Source: Paracoccaceae bacterium (GTDB lineage: Bacteria; Pseudomonadota; Alphaproteobacteria; Rhodobacterales; Rhodobacteraceae). Taken from it: DNA of 42,579 bases. The notes beneath the pieces are model-generated. The model saw nothing but the letters and a program-made list of their open reading frames with translations, was not told where the DNA came from and searched no databases. The stretch spans positions 1 to 42,579 of the forward strand of contig JABDLJ010000020.1 of assembly GCA_013003075.1 (NCBI GenBank), read 5' to 3'. Position 1 is the first letter of the stretch. Each line of letters starts with the position of its first letter. This document shows, in pieces, positions 1-8,159 of this stretch. Made by a program: the position numbers and the translations under genes.

Positions 1-2121
1 CCGCTGATCGTCTGCGATCCGCGCTTTACCCGCACGGCAGCGCACGCGGATGAATACGTCCGCTTCCGCCCCGGCACCGACGTTGCCCTGATCTGGGGTA
101 TCCTGTGGCACATCTTCGAGAACGGGTGGGAGGACAAAGAGTTTATCCGAACCCGCGTCTGGGGCATGGACCAGATTCAGGAAGAGGTCCGCAAGTGGAC
201 TCCTGAAGAGGTCGAGCGTGTCACTGGCACACCCGGCTCGCAGTTGCGCCGCGTGGCGCGCACCATGGCAAACAACCGCCCCGGCACCGTAATCTGGTGC
301 ATGGGTGGCACCCAGCACACCAACGGCAACAACAACACGCGCGCCTACTGCGTGTTGCAGCTTGCCCTCGGCAACATGGGCACGTCCGGCGGCGGCACGA
401 ACATCTTCCGCGGCCACGACAACGTGCAGGGCGCGACCGATCTGGGCGTTCTGGCTGATACCCTGCCGGGCTATTACGGTCTGGCACCGGGGTCCTGGGC
501 ACATTGGGCCCGGGTCTGGGAAGAGGATCTGGACTGGCTGAAGGGCCGGTTCTCAGATGCCACCTACAACGACACCGCGATGATGAACCAAAAGGGCATC
601 CCGGTCAGCCGTTGGATCGACGGCATTCTGGAAGACAAGGCGAACCTCGACCAGCCCGACAACACCCGCGCCATGGTGCTTTGGGGCCACGCCCCGAACT
701 CGCAGACCCGCCTGCCGGAGATGCGCACCGCGATGGGCAAGCTGGATATGCTGGTGGTGGTCGACCCCTACCCGACCGTGTCCGCAGTGTTGCAGGACCG
801 CCAGGATGGCGTCTACCTGTTGCCCGCCTCGACCCAGTTCGAGACGCGCGGTTCGGTGACGGCATCGAACCGGTCGCTACAGTGGCGTGACAAGGTCGTC
901 GAGCCTCTGTTCGAAAGCCTTCCCGACCACGTGATCATGGCGAAGTTCGCCAAGAAGTTCGGTTTCGACGACAAGATCTTCCGCAACATCTCGATGGATG
1001 CAGAGGACGAGCCGAACATCGAGGACATCACCCGCGAATTCAACCGCGGCATGTGGACGATCGGCTATACCGGCCAGTCGCCAGAGCGCCTGAAGATGCA
1101 CATGGCCAACCAGCACACGTTCGACCGGACGACCCTGCGGGCTGTCGGCGGGCCGGCTGACGGTGACTTCTACGGTCTGCCGTGGCCAAGCTGGGGCACG
1201 CCGGAAATGAACCACCCCGGCACGGCGAACCTTTATGATATGTCGCTGCCGGTGGCTGAAGGCGGCCTGACGTTCCGCGCCCGTTTCGGGGTAGAGCGCG
1301 ACGGCGACAATCTTCTGGCCGAGGGCGTCTATTCGGTCGGCTCCGAGATCAAGGACGGCTATCCCGAATTCACCATGCAGATGCTGATGGATCTGGGATG
1401 GGACGGCGATCTCACCGACGCCGAGCGTGCTGCGATCGACGCGGTGGCCGGTCCCAAGACCAACTGGAAAACCGACCTGTCGGGCGGCATCCAGCGGGTT
1501 GCGATCATGCATGGCTGCGCGCCCTTCGGGAACGCGAAGGCCCGCGCGGTCGTGTGGACCTTCCCCGATCCGGTGCCGCTGCACCGCGAGCCGCTCTACT
1601 CCAACCGCCGCGACCTTGTGGCCGACTATCCCACCTACGAGGACAAGAAGTTCTGGCGGGTTCCGACGATGTATGCGTCGATCCAGCAAAAGGACTTCAG
1701 TGCCGAGTATCCCATGATCCTGACCTCTGGCCGGCTTGTGGAATACGAGGGGGGCGGTGACGAATCGCGGTCGAATCCATGGCTTGCAGAGCTTCAGCAG
1801 GACATGTTCGTCGAGGTGAACCCGCGCGATGCCAACAACCTCGGCATTCGCGATGGCGCCCAGGTCTGGGTCGAAGGCCCCGAGGGCGGCAAGGTCAAAG
1901 TGATGGCCATGGTCACCGAGCGGGTCGATAGCGGTGTGGCCTTCATGCCGTTCCACTTCGGCGGCCACTTCCAGGGCGACGACCTGAGGGACAAGTATCC
2001 CGATGGCGCCGATCCTTACGTGCTCGGCGAAAGCTCGAACACCGCGCAAACCTATGGCTATGACTCGGTAACCCAGATGCAGGAGACAAAAGCCACTCTC
2101 TGCAAAATCTGGGCAGCTTAA
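1..2121 (+). CDS. fdhA: Formate dehydrogenase alpha (catalytic, molybdopterin) subunit, 5' truncated
   Basis: The reading frame is open from the first base of the window, so the gene starts upstream; 706 codons are visible. It encodes the molybdopterin oxidoreductase (DMSO reductase family) subunit that oxidises formate to CO2. The visible part includes the central pterin-binding domain (RTRVWGMDQ near the start, GGTQHTNGNNN near residue 103 of the fragment) and the C-terminal dinucleotide-binding domain (LTSGRLVEYEGGG, then VNPRDANNLGIRDG). The N-terminal 4Fe-4S motif and the Cys or Sec metal ligand lie outside the window, so formate specificity is inferred from the FDH3-type beta subunit 13 bases downstream and the cytochrome b gamma subunit after it. 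The gene is first in view of an operon running to about 5512. A different small-molecule molybdo-oxidoreductase is possible but less likely. Confidence 0.9.
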   Translation, partial: PLIVCDPRFTRTAAHADEYVRFRPGTDVALIWGILWHIFENGWEDKEFIRTRVWGMDQIQEEVRKWTPEEVERVTGTPGSQLRRVARTMANNRPGTVIWCMGGTQHTNGNNNTRAYCVLQLALGNMGTSGGGTNIFRGHDNVQGATDLGVLADTLPGYYGLAPGSWAHWARVWEEDLDWLKGRFSDATYNDTAMMNQKGIPVSRWIDGILEDKANLDQPDNTRAMVLWGHAPNSQTRLPEMRTAMGKLDMLVVVDPYPTVSAVLQDRQDGVYLLPASTQFETRGSVTASNRSLQWRDKVVEPLFESLPDHVIMAKFAKKFGFDDKIFRNISMDAEDEPNIEDITREFNRGMWTIGYTGQSPERLKMHMANQHTFDRTTLRAVGGPADGDFYGLPWPSWGTPEMNHPGTANLYDMSLPVAEGGLTFRARFGVERDGDNLLAEGVYSVGSEIKDGYPEFTMQMLMDLGWDGDLTDAERAAIDAVAGPKTNWKTDLSGGIQRVAIMHGCAPFGNAKARAVVWTFPDPVPLHREPLYSNRRDLVADYPTYEDKKFWRVPTMYASIQQKDFSAEYPMILTSGRLVEYEGGGDESRSNPWLAELQQDMFVEVNPRDANNLGIRDGAQVWVEGPEGGKVKVMAMVTERVDSGVAFMPFHFGGHFQGDDLRDKYPDGADPYVLGESSNTAQTYGYDSVTQMQETKATLCKIWAA

Positions 2122-2134
2122 GGAGGATTGAGAA

Positions 2135-2728
2135 ATGGCAAGAGCAAAGTTTCTCGTCGACGCCGAACGCTGCATTGAATGCAATGCCTGCGTCACAGCC
2201 TGCAAGAACGAGCACGAAGTGCCGTGGGGCATCAACCGCCGGAAGGTCGTCACCATCAATGACGGCTCACCGGGCGAACGGTCTATCTCTGTGGCCTGCA
2301 TGCACTGCTCGGATGCGCCGTGCATGGCGGTCTGCCCGGTAGACTGCTTCTACCAGAACGAAGAAGGCGTGGTCCTGCACTCCAAGGACCTCTGCATTGG
2401 CTGCGGCTATTGCTTCTACGCCTGCCCGTTCGGGGCTCCGCAATACCCGCAGGCCGGCAACTTCGGCAGCCGCGGCAAGATGGACAAATGTACCTTCTGC
2501 GCCGGCGGTCCCGAGGAAAACAACTCGCAGGCCGAGTTCCAGAAGTACGGTCGCAACCGGATCGCCGAAGGCAAGTTGCCGATCTGCGCCGAGATGTGCG
2601 CAACCAAGGCGCTTTTGGCCGGGGACGGCGACGTCGTGTCGGGCATCTACCGCGAGCGCGTGGTCGCGCGCGGCTTCGGCTCTGGCGCATGGGGTTGGGG
2701 CACCGCCTACGACCAGAAAGGCGGCTGA
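2135..2728 (+). CDS. fdh3B: Formate dehydrogenase FDH3 beta subunit, 4Fe-4S ferredoxin-type
   Basis: This 197-residue iron-sulfur subunit passes electrons from the molybdopterin subunit to the membrane cytochrome b. Four cysteine clusters are visible: CIECNACVTAC near residue 13, CMHCSDAPCMAVC near 55, CIGCGYCFYAC near 88, and CTFC (near 117) paired with CAEMC (near 147). This is the four-cluster arrangement of HybA/FdnH-like electron-transfer subunits. There is no twin-arginine signal on this subunit, and no C-terminal membrane anchor as in FdnH, which fits the short FDH3 form. The start is supported by AGGAGG about 8 bases upstream, just after the fdhA stop. Two hairpins separate it from the gamma gene. 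Confidence 0.93.
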   Translation: MARAKFLVDAERCIECNACVTACKNEHEVPWGINRRKVVTINDGSPGERSISVACMHCSDAPCMAVCPVDCFYQNEEGVVLHSKDLCIGCGYCFYACPFGAPQYPQAGNFGSRGKMDKCTFCAGGPEENNSQAEFQKYGRNRIAEGKLPICAEMCATKALLAGDGDVVSGIYRERVVARGFGSGAWGWGTAYDQKGG

Positions 2729-2741
2729 CCGCCACCCGCCC

Positions 2742-2808
2742 GGGCGCTGTACAGGCGCCCCGGCGCTGCTATGAAAAGCGCGAGGTGGGCAGCAGCCCGC
2801 CTCGCGCT
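2742..2808 (+). other. Two tandem hairpins between fdh3B and the gamma subunit gene
   Basis: The 116-base gap holds two inverted repeats. The first has a 6-bp stem (GGGCGC/GCGCCC, 2742-2747 with 2755-2760) and a 7-base loop. The second has a 14-bp stem with one G-T wobble (2777-2790 with 2795-2808) and a 4-base loop AGCA. No T tract follows on the plus strand, so these are unlikely to be complete intrinsic terminators for the operon. An mRNA-processing or stabilising role, setting different levels of the soluble and membrane subunits, is an inference. Read on the minus strand, the second hairpin is followed by TTTT, but no minus-strand gene ends here. Confidence 0.6.
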
Positions 2809-2844
2809 ACACGTCAGATCAAACCACTGAAAGGACGTCCGATT

Positions 2845-4086
2845 ATGTCGGTGTTTCGCTATGTGACCGTGATCGTGCTTGCGCTTTCGCTGATCGGGCT
2901 GCGGCCCGGCGGAGCGTCGGCGCAGGAAGAAACCGATATGATCGCGCCCGAGACAGAGGCGATCATGGCCCGCCCGTCGACAGGCGGCGCACAGACCCTG
3001 GAAGATATTCTTGCCCGGCAGCGCGGCGAAGAGGTCGATGACCGCTTCCGCCGCATCGTCACCGGCGATGCCGACAGCGCCGCGTCAATCGCGGCGCAGC
3101 TTGGCACGCTTGGCGGCGCTTCGGACCCCGACCTGTGGCGCGCGATGCGCTATGGCAGCGCCAACATCACCGCCACCACCAGCGGCCCCGCCGCCACCGT
3201 CCTGATGCAGGATGGCGGCATGTGGTGGCTTGAGTTCCGCGAAGGCCCGCTTCAGAAATACGGCGCCTACCTGCTTGGCGGGACGGTGGCGCTGCTGGCG
3301 CTTTTCTTCCTGCTCAAGGGCCGCATCCGCATCGACGGCGAGAAGACCGGGCGCAAGATCGAGCGATTCAACGCGATCGAGCGCTTCGGACACTGGCTTC
3401 TGGCAGGCTCGTTCCTGGTGCTGGGCGCGACCGGGCTGATTTCTTTGTTCGGGCGGACCTATCTCATTCCCGTCTTCGGGCACGAGGCCTTTTCCGACCT
3501 CGCGATCCTGTCGAAATGGGTCCACAACAACGTCTCTTGGGCGTTCATGCTGGGGCTCGTGATGGTGTTCGTGATGTGGGTCTTTCACAACCTGCCCGAC
3601 CGGACCGATGTCAATTGGCTTCTGAAAGGCGGTGGACTGTTGATCAAGGGGCACCCGCCCGCCCGCAAGTTCAACGCAGGTCAAAAGCTGATCTTCTGGT
3701 CGGTGATCGTGCTTGGCGCGTCGATCGCGGTGTCGGGGCTTTCCCTGCTGTTCCCGTTCGAGCTGCCGATGTTCGCGGTGACCTTCGAGAAGCTGAACGC
3801 GATTGGCCTGCCGCAGGCGGTCGGGCTTGGCACGCTTCCCGAAATGATGACCCCGCATGAAGAGATGCAATATGCGCAGCTTTGGCATTCCATCGTCAGC
3901 TTTGTCCTCATCGCAGTCATTTTCGCGCATATCTACATCGGTTCGGTCGGGATGGAGGGCGCTTTCGACGCCATGGGCAATGGCGAGGTAGAGCTTCAGT
4001 GGGCGCACGAGCACCATTCGCTCTGGGTCGAAGAGCTTGAGGCCAAGAACGCAGATGCGCTCAAATCGGCCACTCCTGCAGAGTAG
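2845..4086 (+). CDS. Formate dehydrogenase gamma subunit, membrane cytochrome b
   Basis: This 413-residue protein anchors the formate dehydrogenase in the membrane and carries electrons toward the quinone pool. It opens with a Sec-type signal peptide (VIVLALSLIGL, cleavage near AQ|EET) and an N-terminal segment of about 110 residues before the first membrane helix, longer than in FdnI/FdoI. The cytochrome b part has four or five hydrophobic helices with candidate haem histidines H183 (GHWLLAG), H227 (WVHNNVSW), H348 (WHSIVSF) and H362 (FAHIYIG), the FdnI/FdoI pattern. The ATG at 2845 has GAAAGGA upstream; a longer in-frame ORF upstream is just a shadow of fdh3B. Its TAG stop directly abuts the next gene's ATG, so the two are probably translationally coupled. 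Confidence 0.9.
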   Translation: MSVFRYVTVIVLALSLIGLRPGGASAQEETDMIAPETEAIMARPSTGGAQTLEDILARQRGEEVDDRFRRIVTGDADSAASIAAQLGTLGGASDPDLWRAMRYGSANITATTSGPAATVLMQDGGMWWLEFREGPLQKYGAYLLGGTVALLALFFLLKGRIRIDGEKTGRKIERFNAIERFGHWLLAGSFLVLGATGLISLFGRTYLIPVFGHEAFSDLAILSKWVHNNVSWAFMLGLVMVFVMWVFHNLPDRTDVNWLLKGGGLLIKGHPPARKFNAGQKLIFWSVIVLGASIAVSGLSLLFPFELPMFAVTFEKLNAIGLPQAVGLGTLPEMMTPHEEMQYAQLWHSIVSFVLIAVIFAHIYIGSVGMEGAFDAMGNGEVELQWAHEHHSLWVEELEAKNADALKSATPAE

Positions 4087-5382
4087 ATGCGCGCATTTGC
4101 GCTGATAGTCGCGATTTGCGCTCCGGCCCTTGCCGGGGCGCAAGAGTTCTTCACGCTGCGCGGCCATGGTGGTCCGATCATGGACGTGGCCGTCTCGTCC
4201 AGCGGACGGATCGCCACATCCAGCTTTGACAATTCCGTCGGGGTCTGGAGCGGGCAGAGCCCGAACTGGCTGGAAAGCCATCGCGCCGCGGTAAACGCCG
4301 CCGTCTTCATCGACGACACGACGCTGGTATCGGGCGGCGATGACAATGCGGTGGTGCTTTGGGATCTCGCCTCTGGCGCCTCGGACCGGCGCACCGGTCA
4401 TACCGCCAAGGTCATGGCGCTCGAGGTCTCGCCCGATGGCAAGTGGGTGGCCTCTGCCTCTTGGGACAGCCGGATCGGGCTCTGGCCGGTTGCGGGCGGG
4501 CCCGCCCGGTTTCTCAGCGGTCACCAGCTTGGCGTCAACGATATCGCGTTCACCGCCGACGGAAGCCAGCTTTTCTCGGCCTCGACCGATGGCTCGATAC
4601 GGATTTGGGACGTGGAGACCGGGCAGGAACTGCAACGGCTTCTGTCGCACGGCTTTGGCGTCAACCAGCTTGTTCTCAACGAGGCCGCCGGCTGGCTGGC
4701 CTACGGTGCGGTCGATGGAGGCACGCGCATCGTCGATACGGTGACCGGAGAACTATTGCACGACTTCACGCTGGAGCGTCGCCCGATCCTTGCCATGGCG
4801 ACCGATCCGGAGATGCGCCAGATCGCTGTCGGGGACGGCGAGGGCTATATCATGGTGATCGACACCACCACCTGGCGCATCACCCGCGATTTCCGGGCCA
4901 CGGCGCAAGGGCCGGTCTGGGCGCTGGCCTTTTCCCCCAACGGCCAGAACATCCACGCAGGCGGCCTTGACGACATCCTTTATTCCTGGCCGGTCGCGAC
5001 AATGGACACGCATTCCCAGATGAACACCGAAGCCCGCAGTTTTCTGGAGGATCCCGAAACGCTGCCCAATGGAGAGCGCCAGTTCAAACGCAAGTGCTCG
5101 ATCTGCCATGCGCTGGGCGAGGGCAGCGCACGGCGCGCCGGTCCGACACTGTACGGGCTCTTTGGGCGCCCGGCCGGCACGGTGCCGGACTATACCTATT
5201 CAAGCATCCTCGATGGCTCTGACATCGTATGGTCAGGCGAGACGATAGATGCGCTTTTCGATATCGGTCCGGACCACTATATTCCGGGAACGAAGATGCC
5301 GATGCAACGGATCGCGAAATCGCAAGACAGGCTCGATTTGATCGAGTATCTTCGTAAAGCCACGGCGCCACGGGAGAATTGA
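4087..5382 (+). CDS. WD40 beta-propeller fused to a class I cytochrome c
   Basis: This is a 431-residue exported protein. A signal peptide ends near ALAGA|QE at residue 18. Residues about 20-315 form a run of WD40 repeats (GHGGPIMDVAV, GHTAKVMALEVSPDG, GHQLGVNDIAF, LRFSPNG-like AFSPNGQNIH), each ending in W-type blades such as IRIWD. Residues about 325-431 form a single-haem cytochrome c with C337-S-I-C340-H341 and candidate axial Met404 or Met406 in GTKMPMQ. The start codon follows the gamma subunit stop with no gap. Electron acceptance or transfer next to formate dehydrogenase, or a docking role for the propeller, is inferred only from the operon. Cytochrome c and WD40 assignments are firm; the biological role is not known from sequence. 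Confidence 0.88.
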   Translation: MRAFALIVAICAPALAGAQEFFTLRGHGGPIMDVAVSSSGRIATSSFDNSVGVWSGQSPNWLESHRAAVNAAVFIDDTTLVSGGDDNAVVLWDLASGASDRRTGHTAKVMALEVSPDGKWVASASWDSRIGLWPVAGGPARFLSGHQLGVNDIAFTADGSQLFSASTDGSIRIWDVETGQELQRLLSHGFGVNQLVLNEAAGWLAYGAVDGGTRIVDTVTGELLHDFTLERRPILAMATDPEMRQIAVGDGEGYIMVIDTTTWRITRDFRATAQGPVWALAFSPNGQNIHAGGLDDILYSWPVATMDTHSQMNTEARSFLEDPETLPNGERQFKRKCSICHALGEGSARRAGPTLYGLFGRPAGTVPDYTYSSILDGSDIVWSGETIDALFDIGPDHYIPGTKMPMQRIAKSQDRLDLIEYLRKATAPREN

Positions 5383-5383
5383 C

Positions 5384-5512
5384 ATGAAGGCTGCACTGAC
5401 TGCATTCGTTGCCATTGCGCTCATAGCGTTTGGCGCGAACCTGGTGCTGCAGAACCTGGGGTTCTCGGCAGAGGATGTCGCATCGGGACCGTCCGTGCGG
5501 CTGGGCGACTAG
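5384..5512 (+). CDS. Small 42-residue single-pass membrane or exported peptide ending the fdh operon
   Basis: An ATG one base after the WD40/cytochrome c stop opens a 42-codon frame. Residues 2-22 are hydrophobic (KAALTAFVAIALIAFGANL), followed by a short polar tail with acidic residues. The hydrophobic stretch could be a membrane anchor or an uncleaved signal. One-base spacing to the preceding gene and compatible codon use suggest it is the last gene of the operon. Its TAG stop overlaps the stop of the convergent ABC ATPase gene inside a single CTAG. No family was recognised. It could be a small assembly or stability factor for the membrane complex, but that is speculation. Confidence 0.55.
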   Translation: MKAALTAFVAIALIAFGANLVLQNLGFSAEDVASGPSVRLGD

Positions 5513-7242
5513 CCGCGGCGAATGCTTTCCAGCGACGGTGTCTCGGCCAGTAGCTGACGGCTGTATTCGTGTGTCGGCCCCGCAAAGAAAGTCTCTGCCT
5601 CGGCATTTTCCACAAGCTCGCCATTGCGCAGCACCGCGATCTCGTCGGACATCTGGCGCACGACAGCAAGGTTGTGGCTGATGAACAGGATCGACAGTCC
5701 GAACGTCGACTGCAGGTCTTTCAGCAAGTTCAGGATTTGCGCCTGGATCGAGACGTCGAGCGCCGAGGTCGGCTCGTCGCAAATCAGAAACTCCGGCCGG
5801 GCGACCAGCGCGCGGGCAACCGCGATGCGTTGGCGCTGACCGCCTGAAAACTGGTGCGGATATTTCAGCATCGCCCGCTGCGGCATCTCGACAAGCTCCA
5901 GCACCGAGGCGGCGATACGCCGGGCCTCGTCCTTGCCTGCCGCCAGGCCGAAAAACCGGATCGGTTCGGTGATGATATCCTCGATCCTGCGGCGGTTGTT
6001 CAGCGACGAATAGGGGTCCTGAAACACCATCTGGATCTTGCGCCGCGCGATGTGTTTGCGCGGCCGGTCGCGGCCCAGAGGCAGATCGTCGCCGAGAAAC
6101 CCGATCTGTCCTGCGGACGGCCGCACCAGCCCCACGATGGCCTTGGCAAGCGTGGATTTGCCCGACCCGCTTTCCCCGATCAGCCCGAGAACCTGCCCGG
6201 GCGTGACATCGAGATTGATGCCCTTGAGAGCCTTGTGGCCCTCGCGTCTGCCCCAGGAAAACGGACGGCTTGAATAGAAGGTGACATCGAGATCGCGGAT
6301 ATCGAGCACCGGGCCGTCCTGCGCCTCTTGCCGCTCGCCGCGCAAAAGCCAGTCCGAGGCGTAGGTGCCCGAGGCGCCATCCACCTTCCACGCCAATTCC
6401 GGCGAGCTGAGCCTGGGCTCGTCGTCCACGATGTCGGAGAACCGGTCAAGCTTCTTTTCAAGCCGCGGCACGGCAGCCATCAACGCCCGGGTATAGTCGT
6501 GTTGCGGGTCGCCAAGCACATCCCGGGTACGGCCCGTCTCCATCAGCTTGCCGCCGCGCAGGACCGAAACGCTGTCGGTGATCTCGGCGATCACGCCGAT
6601 ATCATGGGTGATCAGGATGAAACCGACATCGCGCTCTTTGGCCAACCGACGGATCAGGGCGAGGATCTGCTTCTGGATCGCCACATCGAGCGCTGTGGTC
6701 GGCTCGTCTGCGATGATAAGCTCTGGATCGGTGCACAGCGCCAGGGCAATCACCACGCGCTGCCGCATACCGCCGGAAAACTGGTGCGGATACGCGCCCA
6801 TGCGCGACTCGGCATCCTTGATGCCGGTATCGATCAAGAGCTCTATCGCGCGCGCGCGGGCTTTTTGGTAGCTGACATCGGAATGCTGGCGAATGGTTTC
6901 GACCAGTTGATCCTCGATCGTCAGAAGCGGATTGAGCGAGGTTTGCGGGTCCTGGAAAATCATCGAGATCCGGGCCCCGCGCAGCTTGTGGTAGGCCGCA
7001 TCGGACAAGGACCGCAAATCCTCGCCCAGAAGCGTCATCGATCCATCGGCGATGTAGCCGGGGCTTGGGATCAACCCGATGATGGCCGATCCGATTGTGG
7101 ATTTGCCCGCGCCGCTTTCGCCGACCAGCCCGTGGATCTCGCCCGGCTGAAGCGACAGATCGATGCCGTCGATGGCGGTAAATTCGCCAAACCGCGTGGG
7201 GTATTTGACGGTCAGGTTCCGTACGTCCAGCAACGCGCCCAT
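5509..7242 (-). CDS. Fused dual-ATPase of peptide-type ABC transporter A (DppD-DppF-like)
   Basis: This 577-residue protein carries two complete ABC ATPase domains and should energise import through the two permeases encoded upstream. Domain 1 has Walker A GESGAGKST near residue 41, signature FSGGMRQR and Walker B LIIADEPT. Domain 2 has GESGSGKST near residue 356, signature FSGGQRQR and Walker B FLICDEPT. Both show the oligopeptide/dipeptide/nickel subfamily layout. A longer upstream frame exists, but the ATG at 7242 overlaps the preceding permease stop as ATGA, which fixes the start. It is the last gene of a minus-strand operon and is convergent with the fdh operon. The substrate cannot be read from the ATPase. 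Confidence 0.93.
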   Translation of the reverse strand: MGALLDVRNLTVKYPTRFGEFTAIDGIDLSLQPGEIHGLVGESGAGKSTIGSAIIGLIPSPGYIADGSMTLLGEDLRSLSDAAYHKLRGARISMIFQDPQTSLNPLLTIEDQLVETIRQHSDVSYQKARARAIELLIDTGIKDAESRMGAYPHQFSGGMRQRVVIALALCTDPELIIADEPTTALDVAIQKQILALIRRLAKERDVGFILITHDIGVIAEITDSVSVLRGGKLMETGRTRDVLGDPQHDYTRALMAAVPRLEKKLDRFSDIVDDEPRLSSPELAWKVDGASGTYASDWLLRGERQEAQDGPVLDIRDLDVTFYSSRPFSWGRREGHKALKGINLDVTPGQVLGLIGESGSGKSTLAKAIVGLVRPSAGQIGFLGDDLPLGRDRPRKHIARRKIQMVFQDPYSSLNNRRRIEDIITEPIRFFGLAAGKDEARRIAASVLELVEMPQRAMLKYPHQFSGGQRQRIAVARALVARPEFLICDEPTSALDVSIQAQILNLLKDLQSTFGLSILFISHNLAVVRQMSDEIAVLRNGELVENAEAETFFAGPTHEYSRQLLAETPSLESIRRG

Positions 7243-8159
7243 CACCGCAGCCTCGGGTTCAGAACGGCGCGGAAGAAGTCGCCCAGGATATTGATCGAGA
7301 CGATCATGATGATCAGCGTCATCGACGGGAAGATCACGATCCACCATTCGCCCGAGAAGATATACTCGGTCCCGATCCGGATCAGGGTTCCAAGGGACGG
7401 TGTGTTGGGCGGCACCCCTACCCCCAGAAAGCTCAGCGTGGCCTCCAGCAGGATCGCGACCGCCAGGTCGATTGTGCCGATCACCATCAACGGGCCAAGG
7501 ATGTTGGGCAGGATACCGATGACCATGATCCGTACCGGGTGCAGTCCCATGATCTCGGCCGCCTGGACGTATTCCTTGTTGCGCTCCACAAAGGTCGATG
7601 CGCGGGCCGTGCGCGCGAAATTCACCCACAGTGACAGGCCGATCGCGACCGTCAGAACGACAAGCTGCAGGTCTTCGTGCTGCTCTCGCGGCAAGACCCC
7701 GCGCGCCAGCCCGTCGATCAGAAGCGCCGTGAGGATCGCGGGCAAGGCAAGCTGCACATCCGCGATCCGCATCACGATGGCATCGAACCGGCCGCCGAAA
7801 TAGCCGGCTGCAAGGCCAAGGCTGATGCCCAGGATCGCGGCAAATACCACCGAGGAGAGGCCCACCACCAGCGACAGCCGCGTGCCGTAAAGGATCGACG
7901 ACAAAAGATCGCGGCCCTGATCGTCGGTTCCGATCAGAAAGCGTGCATCCCCGTCCGGCGTCCAGGCCGGCGGCAGGAAGCTGTCGAGCAGATCGAAGCT
8001 GGCAAGATCATAGGGATTGGTGGGCGCAACCAGGGGCGCAAAGAGCGCGCCAAGTATCGACAGAAGCGCGATCAGGGCCGCGATCTGGGCGACGGGGCTG
8101 CGCAGGAAGAGATACAGCATCTCGTTCTCGACGCGCACGCGGCGCCAGTATTCGAGCAT
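7242..8159 (-). CDS. ABC transporter A permease, DppC/OppC-like
   Basis: This 305-residue inner-membrane protein is the second permease of transporter A. It has an N-terminal OppC-type segment (first helix about residues 24-45), a periplasmic stretch with GTDDQGRDLLSSILYGTRLS typical of DppC proteins, and five further helices. The coupling loop reads EIMGLHPVRIMVIGILPN (EAA-like, about residues 203-222), and the C terminus ends NILGDFFRAVLNPRLR. It overlaps both neighbours by ATGA, at 8159 with the other permease and at 7242 with the ATPase, so the three are translationally coupled. Family assignment is secure; the imported molecule is unknown. Confidence 0.94.
   Translation of the reverse strand: MLEYWRRVRVENEMLYLFLRSPVAQIAALIALLSILGALFAPLVAPTNPYDLASFDLLDSFLPPAWTPDGDARFLIGTDDQGRDLLSSILYGTRLSLVVGLSSVVFAAILGISLGLAAGYFGGRFDAIVMRIADVQLALPAILTALLIDGLARGVLPREQHEDLQLVVLTVAIGLSLWVNFARTARASTFVERNKEYVQAAEIMGLHPVRIMVIGILPNILGPLMVIGTIDLAVAILLEATLSFLGVGVPPNTPSLGTLIRIGTEYIFSGEWWIVIFPSMTLIIMIVSINILGDFFRAVLNPRLR

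Noticed and set aside
877-2325. 482-codon minus-strand frame across fdhA/fdh3B
   Set aside because: The opposite strand encodes well-conserved subunits. This translation is His/Arg/Val-rich antisense sequence.
3085-4650. 521-codon minus-strand frame under the gamma subunit and WD40 gene
   Set aside because: Antisense shadow with no recognisable domain.
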